Assembly: GCF_010730355.1 (NCBI RefSeq)
Contig: NZ_AP022576.1
Coordinates: 3,224,001-3,288,000 of the forward strand
Reading direction: 5' to 3'
From: Mycobacterium florentinum
GTDB taxonomy: Bacteria; Actinomycetota; Actinomycetes; Mycobacteriales; Mycobacteriaceae
Length of the DNA: 64,000 nt
A model generated the notes under the pieces. It saw only the letters and a list, made by a program, of their open reading frames with translations, was not told the origin of the DNA and searched no databases. The position numbers and the translations under genes were made by a program. Below are positions 59,000-64,000 of the stretch, in pieces; positions within the stretch are counted from its first letter, which is position 1; every line of letters begins with the position of its first letter.

Positions 59000-60712
59000 A
59001 TGGCCCTAAGCACCGACGCGGCAACCGCCGACATCAAACCCCGTAGTCGTGACGTCACCGACGGTCTGGAGAAGACCGCCGCCCGGGGCATGCTGCGCGC
59101 GGTAGGCATGGGCGACGAGGACTTCGCCAAGCCGCAGATCGGCGTCGCGTCGTCGTGGAACGAGATCACGCCGTGCAACCTCTCGCTGGACCGGCTGGCC
59201 AAGGCGGTCAAAGAGGGCGTGTTCGCCGCCGGCGGCTACCCGCTGGAGTTCGGCACGATCTCGGTCTCCGACGGCATCTCAATGGGCCACGAAGGCATGC
59301 ACTTCTCCCTGGTGTCCCGCGAGGTGATCGCCGACAGCGTCGAGACCGTGATGCAGGCCGAGCGGCTCGACGGCTCGGTGCTGCTGGCCGGCTGCGACAA
59401 GTCGCTGCCCGGCATGCTGATGGCCGCCGCACGCCTGGACCTGGCGTCGGTATTCCTGTACGCGGGCTCGATCCTGCCGGGGGTGGCCAAGCTCTCCGAC
59501 GGTAGCGAGCGCGAGGTGACGATCATCGACGCGTTCGAAGCCGTGGGCGCCTGCTCGCGCGGATTGATGTCGCGTAAGGACGTCGACGCCATCGAGCGCG
59601 CGATCTGTCCGGGCGAGGGCGCGTGCGGCGGCATGTACACCGCCAACACGATGGCCAGCGCCGCCGAGGCACTGGGCATGTCACTGCCCGGCAGTGCGGC
59701 GCCCCCGGCCACCGACCGGCGCCGCGACGGGTTCGCCCGGCGCAGCGGCCAGGCCGTCATCGAACTGCTGCGCCGCGGGATCACCGCCCGCGACATCCTC
59801 ACCAAAGAGGCCTTCGAGAATGCGATCGCGGTGGTGATGGCGTTCGGCGGCTCGACCAACGCGGTGCTGCACCTGCTGGCCATCGCTTACGAAGCCGAGG
59901 TCGAGCTCTCGCTCGAGGACTTCAGCCGGATCGGCGCCAAGGTGCCGCACCTTGCCGACGTGAAGCCGTTCGGCCGGCACGTGATGTCGCATGTCGATCA
60001 CATCGGCGGCGTCCCCGTCATGATGAAGGCGCTGCTGGATGCCGGTCTGCTGCACGGTGATTGCCTGACGGTGACCGGACGCACGCTGGCCGAGAACCTG
60101 GCCGCCATCGAGCCGCCCGACCCGGACGGCAAGGTGCTGCGCGCGCTCAGCGACCCGATCCACCCGACGGGTGGCATCACCATCCTGCACGGGAGCCTGG
60201 CGCCCGAGGGCGCCGTGGTGAAGTCGGCCGGTTTCGACTCGGACGTGTTCGAGGGCACCGCAAGGGTTTTCGATGGCGAGCGGGCCGCCCTGGACGCACT
60301 CGAAGACGGCACCATCACCAAGGGCGACGCGGTGGTGATCCGTTACGAGGGCCCCAAGGGTGGCCCCGGGATGCGCGAAATGCTGGCCATCACCGGCGCG
60401 ATCAAGGGTGCCGGGCTCGGTAAGGACGTACTACTACTCACCGACGGACGTTTCTCCGGCGGGACGACCGGCCTGTGCGTGGGACACGTGGCGCCCGAGG
60501 CGGTGGACGCCGGGCCGATCGCCTTCCTGCGCGACGGCGACCGAATCCGGCTCGACGTCGGCGGTGGCACTCTTGACGTGCTGGCCGACCCGGCCGAATT
60601 CGCTTCTCGGCAAGAGGGTTTCACTCCTCCTGCGCCGCGCTACAAGACCGGCGTGCTGGCCAAGTACGTCAAGCTGGTCAGCTCGGCGGCAATCGGCGCG
60701 GTCTGCCGCTAG
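59000..60712 (+). CDS. ilvD: Dihydroxy-acid dehydratase IlvD
   Basis: 570 residues. Iron-sulfur Cys ligands are seen in TPCNLSLD (near 56), [10 protein letters not shown] (near 128) and [12 protein letters not shown] (near 200). The enzyme makes branched 2-keto acids from dihydroxy acids in valine, isoleucine and leucine synthesis, and uses a [2Fe-2S] or [4Fe-4S] cluster. The fragile cluster is known to be copper sensitive, which is notable next to ricR. ATG 59000 is close to a weak CATACT, so the message may be nearly leaderless. A strong stem-loop follows the stop. Confidence 0.95.
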   Translation: MALSTDAATADIKPRSRDVTDGLEKTAARGMLRAVGMGDEDFAKPQIGVASSWNEITPCNLSLDRLAKAVKEGVFAAGGYPLEFGTISVSDGISMGHEGMHFSLVSREVIADSVETVMQAERLDGSVLLAGCDKSLPGMLMAAARLDLASVFLYAGSILPGVAKLSDGSEREVTIIDAFEAVGACSRGLMSRKDVDAIERAICPGEGACGGMYTANTMASAAEALGMSLPGSAAPPATDRRRDGFARRSGQAVIELLRRGITARDILTKEAFENAIAVVMAFGGSTNAVLHLLAIAYEAEVELSLEDFSRIGAKVPHLADVKPFGRHVMSHVDHIGGVPVMMKALLDAGLLHGDCLTVTGRTLAENLAAIEPPDPDGKVLRALSDPIHPTGGITILHGSLAPEGAVVKSAGFDSDVFEGTARVFDGERAALDALEDGTITKGDAVVIRYEGPKGGPGMREMLAITGAIKGAGLGKDVLLLTDGRFSGGTTGLCVGHVAPEAVDAGPIAFLRDGDRIRLDVGGGTLDVLADPAEFASRQEGFTPPAPRYKTGVLAKYVKLVSSAAIGAVCR

Positions 60713-60713
60713 G

Positions 60714-60747
60714 CCTGCCCTGGGCCGAGATCGATCGGCCGGGCAGG
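60714..60747. terminator. Stem-loop between ilvD and the SPW gene
   Basis: CCTGCCC (60714-60720) pairs with GGGCAGG (60741-60747), and the inner GGCCGA (60723-60728) with TCGGCC (60735-60740), leaving a 6-nt loop. It starts 1 nt after the ilvD stop and faces the end of the convergent SPW gene, so it could terminate both. No U-run follows. Confidence 0.65.
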
Positions 60748-60780
60748 GCGAGTTACTGCCTGGCTCAGCGGGTTTCGCTG

Positions 60781-61221
60781 CTACCCGTGGTCAGCCGCGG
60801 CGCGCGTGCGCATGCCGAAGTAGGCCGCGTTGAGACCCAGGAACGTCATCAACGCACCGGCGACGACATGCGACCAAATCATGCCGGCGGTCAGCGCGAC
60901 ACCCGGGACGACCCACGGCGCGACGATGACCCACACGCCCAGCACCGGCAACGTCCAGGTCATCCCGTGCGCGCGGTCCAGCGTCGTCGCGAACCCATAC
61001 GCCAAGAACGCCATCGCAATCCCGACGATGAAGTCGGACGTGGCAAGCGATGCCGTTCCGCTGAATCCGACGATCCACGGTGATGCGGCGACGTACAGGC
61101 CCGTCAGCAGGACCATGCCGAAGGTGAAATGCGCACTCATCGACTCGGCGACGCGCTCGTAGCGTGCCCGCAGGGCCAACAAATCCGGGTGGTGATCGAT
61201 TGATGAATGGACTGTACTCAT
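60781..61221 (-). CDS. SPW-repeat membrane protein (Rv0188-like)
   Basis: 146 residues with four transmembrane helices (about 35-55, 60-80, 88-105 and 110-130). The SPW motif occurs in YVAASPWIVGF near residue 47, and a second copy, IVAPWVV, near 100, as in the SPW family. Such proteins have no known activity. GAAAGG precedes the ATG. It is transcribed toward ilvD and separated from it by the stem-loop. Counterpart of M. tuberculosis Rv0188. Confidence 0.88.
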   Translation of the reverse strand: MSTVHSSIDHHPDLLALRARYERVAESMSAHFTFGMVLLTGLYVAASPWIVGFSGTASLATSDFIVGIAMAFLAYGFATTLDRAHGMTWTLPVLGVWVIVAPWVVPGVALTAGMIWSHVVAGALMTFLGLNAAYFGMRTRAAADHG

Positions 61222-61352
61222 TTTGTGACCTTTCTGTTATGCAGCAAGCCTTTTGAGCGGACTGCAACCATCCATCTTTTTCAAGATTACGCCAGATCAC
61301 GCGGCGTCAGCAACGAAATTCGTTGCCGCTAAACGGCGGCCTTTCCTGCGAT

Positions 61353-62018
61353 TTAGCGCGACTTCACCAGCGCGATAGCGAAGCCGTCCCAATGCTTGGC
61401 GCCCACCGTCTGGATCACCGCGGTGTCCAGCTGCGCGTGCTCACCCATGACCTGCAGAGCCTCACGCGTCGCGACGATCCTGGCGTCATCGGATTCCGGC
61501 GCCAGGATCCCGCCTTCCCGAATAACGTTGTCCACCACAATGAGTGCGCCCGGGCGGGCCAGCTTGACCGCGTACCGCACGTACTCGACGTAGTTCTCTT
61601 TGTCCGCATCGATGAACACAAAGTCGAAGGGATCACCGTCGATGGTGGGCAAGGTTTCCAGCGCAGCGCCGACCAAGACCCGCACTCGGTCGGCGACTGC
61701 GGCCCGCTGCAGATTGGCCCGTGCGACGGAGGCGTGGGTGGGCTCGTACTCCAGCGTCACCACCTGTCCGTCCGGACCCACCGCACGCGCCAGCCAAATC
61801 GTGCTGAAACCGCCGAGGGTGCCGATTTCGAGAATGCGGCGCGCCCCGATCGCACCGGCCAGCAGGGACAGGAACTTGCCCTGCTGCCATGACACGGCGA
61901 TCCGCGGCAGCCCGGCCGCGTTGCTGGCCTCCAGCACGGCGGACAAGGCCGGATCGTCACCGATGACTGTGCTGTCCAAGAAGGCGTCGACGTCCTGCGG
62001 GGTTGGTTTGTCGGTCAT
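61353..62018 (-). CDS. SAM-dependent O-methyltransferase (Rv0187-like)
   Basis: 221 residues, catechol-O-methyltransferase-like (Methyltransf_3). SAM-binding segments are ILEIGTLGGFSTIWLA near residue 62 and VVTLEYEPTH near 85, and the metal-binding region is FVFIDADKENYVEY near 133 followed by DNVIREGGI near 160. It methylates a hydroxyl with a divalent metal; the acceptor is unknown. ATG 62018 is supported by a TAGCGT -10 element exactly 7 nt upstream. Two longer in-frame starts are not favoured. Counterpart of M. tuberculosis Rv0187. Confidence 0.9.
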   Translation of the reverse strand: MTDKPTPQDVDAFLDSTVIGDDPALSAVLEASNAAGLPRIAVSWQQGKFLSLLAGAIGARRILEIGTLGGFSTIWLARAVGPDGQVVTLEYEPTHASVARANLQRAAVADRVRVLVGAALETLPTIDGDPFDFVFIDADKENYVEYVRYAVKLARPGALIVVDNVIREGGILAPESDDARIVATREALQVMGEHAQLDTAVIQTVGAKHWDGFAIALVKSR

Positions 62019-62025
62019 GAGATCA

Positions 62026-62031
62026 ACGCTA
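62026..62031 (-). promoter_or_regulatory. -10 element TAGCGT for the leaderless O-methyltransferase gene
   Basis: TAGCGT ends 7 nt before ATG 62018, the same layout as at lipC, lipW and 5638-5677. Confidence 0.45.
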
Positions 62032-62108
62032 GCCGCGAACGCTGTTCCACGGCGTCGCGCCTGGTCGTGCATCCGATCGATAACGGGCACCACCCGGTGC
62101 TTTACCAG

Positions 62109-62125
62109 ATACCCGTATAGGGTAT
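62109..62125. promoter_or_regulatory. RicR operator (ATACCC-GTATA-GGGTAT) upstream of mymT
   Basis: A perfect 6-bp inverted repeat with a 5-nt spacer, matching the ricR operator. It overlaps a possible -10 (TATACA at 62123-62128) and lies 101 nt before the mymT ATG, consistent with copper-controlled repression. Confidence 0.8.
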
Positions 62126-62134
62126 ACATTGGGC

Positions 62135-62161
62135 GTGGTTGTCCGATCGGCGGGCAACCAC
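62135..62161 (+). promoter_or_regulatory. Stem-loop in the mymT leader
   Basis: GTGGTTG (62135-62141) and CAACCAC (62155-62161) form a 7-bp stem with a 13-nt loop just after the likely start of transcription. It may protect the mRNA or affect translation; function unknown. Confidence 0.4.
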
Positions 62162-62226
62162 CGAAGAAGGTAACCACTGGATTTCGGTCAAGGACCGCAA
62201 TCCCGTAACAGACAAGGGTGATTCAC

Positions 62227-62373
62227 ATGGCGCACTACGACGAGGGGACGCAGCTGACCTGCGGTCACGAGGGGTGCGGTTGTCGCGTCCGCATCGAGGT
62301 CGCATGCCACTGTTCGGGCGCGGACGAGGATTACCGCTGCTCCTGCGGCGAAGCATTGGTGCCAGTCAAGTAG
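62227..62373 (+). CDS. mymT: Mycobacterial copper metallothionein MymT
   Basis: A 48-residue protein beginning [20 protein letters not shown]. It has seven Cys, arranged C12, C17-x-C19, C27-x-C29 and C38-x-C40, the MymT arrangement. MymT binds several Cu(I) ions in the cytoplasm and protects against copper. The mature sequence is close to M. tuberculosis MymT (Rv0186A), which has about five extra N-terminal residues. AAGGG lies about 8 nt before the ATG. It is preceded by a RicR operator and converges with the beta-glucosidase gene 34 nt away. Confidence 0.95.
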   Translation: MAHYDEGTQLTCGHEGCGCRVRIEVACHCSGADEDYRCSCGEALVPVK

Positions 62374-62407
62374 ATCCCGCGGGACGGCCGTGCGTTCGAA
62401 AAGCCAC

Positions 62408-64000
62408 TCAGCGCACGAACGCACGGGCGTCCAGCTCGACCTCGGCCATCAGCCGCAGCGCGACCGCCGAGCCGCCGACCGCCACCGCGTAGGGGCCCGC
62501 CTTGATCCGCCAGCTTGCGCCTTCGTAACGGGCGAGCAGGCGCGGGTCCGCCGCGATCGTTACCCGGCGCGTCGCGCCCGGGTCCAACTCGACCCGCTCG
62601 AATCCCAGCAATCGCATACGTGGCTCGCCGGCGTGGGTCAGATACAGCTGCGGGACGTCGGCCCCGCTGCGATCACCGGTGTTGACGACGCTGAAGCTCG
62701 CGGTAACCGTGTCCCCGCCGGTGACTGCGAGGTCGCGGTACTCAAAGCTGGTGTAGGACAGGCCATGACCGAACGCGAACAATGGCGTGTGGCCTCTGTC
62801 GGCGAACCATCGGTAGCCGACCTCGGCACCTTCGAAGTAGTCGATCGTGGTCGGTGTCCCGAACGCGGTGCCCAGATCGGTCAGCTCCGGGCGCGGTGTC
62901 TGATCGAGTCCGATCGGAAACGTGATCGGCAGCCGACCCGACGGATTCACTTGGCCCGCAACGATCTCCGCGATCGCCCGACCGCCGGCCTGACCCGGAT
63001 ACCACGCCTGAAGGATTGCGTTCGCCGAGTCTCGCCACGGCATCTCCACCGGGTTGCCGGTCTCCAGCACCACCACGGTGTTCGGATTGGCGGCGGCGAC
63101 CGCGGCGATGACGGCGTCCTGGCCCCACGGCAGCGACAGGTCGGCGCTGTCGAAGCCCTCGCCTTCGACGCGGATCCCGAACACGATCGCGACGTCGGCC
63201 CGACGCGCGGCCAGCACCGCCTCGGCCGGGCTGAGGCCGGGATCAAACTCGATCTGCGCGTTGGGGAATTGCTTCCTGAGTTCGTCGAGCGGGCTGGACG
63301 GCAAGAGGTACAGATTTCGGGTGCCGCCGGTCAGGCCGGCGCCGCCGATCGGGACCACGTGCGCGTAGCCGCCCGGCGGAACGACGGCACTCGACCCGCA
63401 GCCCGTCGGAACCCCGAGCTGCGCGTGGCCGCCGATCACGACAATGCGGGCGTCGGGCGCCAGCGGCAGCACTCCGCGGTTCTGCAGCAGCACGGTTCCC
63501 TGCCGCGCGATGTTCAACGCAATCTCATTGTGGGCGGCCATATCCGGCTCGTGAGCGTCCCCGCACTGGTCGATACCGACCGCGAACATCGAACGCAGGA
63601 TCCGCCGGACCATGTCGGACAGGCGGTCTTTGGGTAACTTGCCGTCGGCGTACGCGGCTCGCAGGGGTTCGGTGAACGCCTCCGCCCCCCAGAACACGGT
63701 GTCGATCTGGGCGCCGCATTCCTGGTCCAAGCCGTGCAGTGCGCACTCCCAGCCGGGCGTGGCGCCCCAGTCGGACATGACCCAACCACGGTATCCCCAG
63801 GCGCCTTTCAGGATGTCGTTGAGCAACACCGCGTTCGACGAGGCGTAGTCACCGTTGACTTTGTTGTATGCCGTCATCACCGCACCCGGGCGGGACCGCT
63901 CGATCGCGATCTCGAAGGCCAGCAGGTCGGATTCGCGATGCGCGTCGGGGTCGATGATCGCGTTCAGCCAGTGCCGGTTTGTCTCGTTGCAGTTCAGCGA
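62408..64000 (-). CDS. bglS: Family 3 beta-glucosidase (cut by window end)
   Basis: The visible 530 residues are the C-terminal part of a GH3 enzyme; the 5' end is beyond the window. WVMSDWGATPGW near 63760-63800 carries the nucleophile Asp, and the frame continues without stop through ETNRHWLNAI to the right edge. The GH3 C-terminal sandwich (VVIGGHAQLG onwards) and a fibronectin-like domain (FSVVNTGDRSGADVPQLYL) end the protein. It hydrolyses beta-linked glucosides, retaining. Counterpart of M. tuberculosis Rv0186 (bglS, about 690 residues). Confidence 0.9.
   Translation of the reverse strand, partial: SLNCNETNRHWLNAIIDPDAHRESDLLAFEIAIERSRPGAVMTAYNKVNGDYASSNAVLLNDILKGAWGYRGWVMSDWGATPGWECALHGLDQECGAQIDTVFWGAEAFTEPLRAAYADGKLPKDRLSDMVRRILRSMFAVGIDQCGDAHEPDMAAHNEIALNIARQGTVLLQNRGVLPLAPDARIVVIGGHAQLGVPTGCGSSAVVPPGGYAHVVPIGGAGLTGGTRNLYLLPSSPLDELRKQFPNAQIEFDPGLSPAEAVLAARRADVAIVFGIRVEGEGFDSADLSLPWGQDAVIAAVAAANPNTVVVLETGNPVEMPWRDSANAILQAWYPGQAGGRAIAEIVAGQVNPSGRLPITFPIGLDQTPRPELTDLGTAFGTPTTIDYFEGAEVGYRWFADRGHTPLFAFGHGLSYTSFEYRDLAVTGGDTVTASFSVVNTGDRSGADVPQLYLTHAGEPRMRLLGFERVELDPGATRRVTIAADPRLLARYEGASWRIKAGPYAVAVGGSAVALRLMAEVELDARAFVR

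Noticed and set aside
1..64000. tRNA, rRNA, CRISPR, riboswitch, insertion sequence or phage attachment sites
   Set aside because: Scanned by eye on both strands; no cloverleaf, repeat-spacer array, transposase or integrase was found.

Overview
The window reads as a chromosomal segment of a high-GC Mycobacterium. It carries mmpL3, mmpL11, zmp1, omamA/omamB, ricR, mymT, lipC/lipW and a WS/DGAT acyltransferase. From memory, its gene order is collinear, in inverted orientation, with the Mycobacterium tuberculosis interval from about Rv0228 back to Rv0186. The differences from that interval point to a non-tuberculous species; no rRNA or other species marker is present, so I do not name one. No tRNA, rRNA, CRISPR array, insertion sequence or prophage was seen.

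Layout. 1-6448: a cell-envelope block with an acyltransferase, a DUF3068 protein tied to lipomannan/lipoarabinomannan maturation, a large polytopic protein, a GT4 glycosyltransferase and a methyltransferase. 6541-15375: aldehyde dehydrogenase, echA1, an accessory insert (short ORF, TetR regulator, Cys-containing small protein, acyl-CoA synthetase, crotonase), then WS/DGAT and lipC. 15488-18905: a methyltransferase, molybdopterin oxidoreductase and membrane protein operon plus an alpha/beta hydrolase. 19007-28878: CoA-ester and lipid metabolism (lipW, amidohydrolase, CoA-transferase, double-hotdog protein, fadE3, a dispanin-like protein, an unusual crotonase, fadD4, a hydrolase). 28957-31219: small lipoprotein and pckG. 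31395-35735: a pair of dynamin-like proteins with degenerate P-loops, trmB and a NYN protein. 35788-46764: the mmpL3/mmpL11 region with the haemophore-like protein, omamA and omamB. 46843-51717: zmp1, a molybdopterin oxidoreductase and its TetR regulator. 51804-56084: an accessory nitrilase, ActP-like symporter, DUF485 and TrmB-type regulator module. 56081-64000: L,D-transpeptidase, MFS transporter, ricR, ilvD, an SPW protein, an O-methyltransferase, mymT and a beta-glucosidase cut by the window end.

How it fits together. Much of the conserved content builds or exports envelope lipids (MmpL3, MmpL11, the LAM-related proteins) or activates and degrades acyl groups (FadD, FadE, crotonases, lipases, WS/DGAT). 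RicR and MymT form a copper-response pair, each with a TACCC-N5-GGGTA type operator. The two most clearly accessory modules are the TetR/FadD/crotonase insert, with a promoter region rich in palindromes, and the nitrilase/symporter module, whose promoter carries a perfect palindrome over its -35 element.

Recurring signals. Several genes have a TANNNT -10 element placed 6-7 nt before the start codon, as expected for leaderless mycobacterial transcripts. Six gene pairs are coupled by 4-nt ATGA or GTGA overlaps. Four convergent pairs share one CTAG tetranucleotide as both stop codons. Two CoA enzymes appear to have their domain order rearranged. Residue numbers, motif positions and site coordinates were read by eye; comparisons with M. 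tuberculosis are from memory and need a database check.
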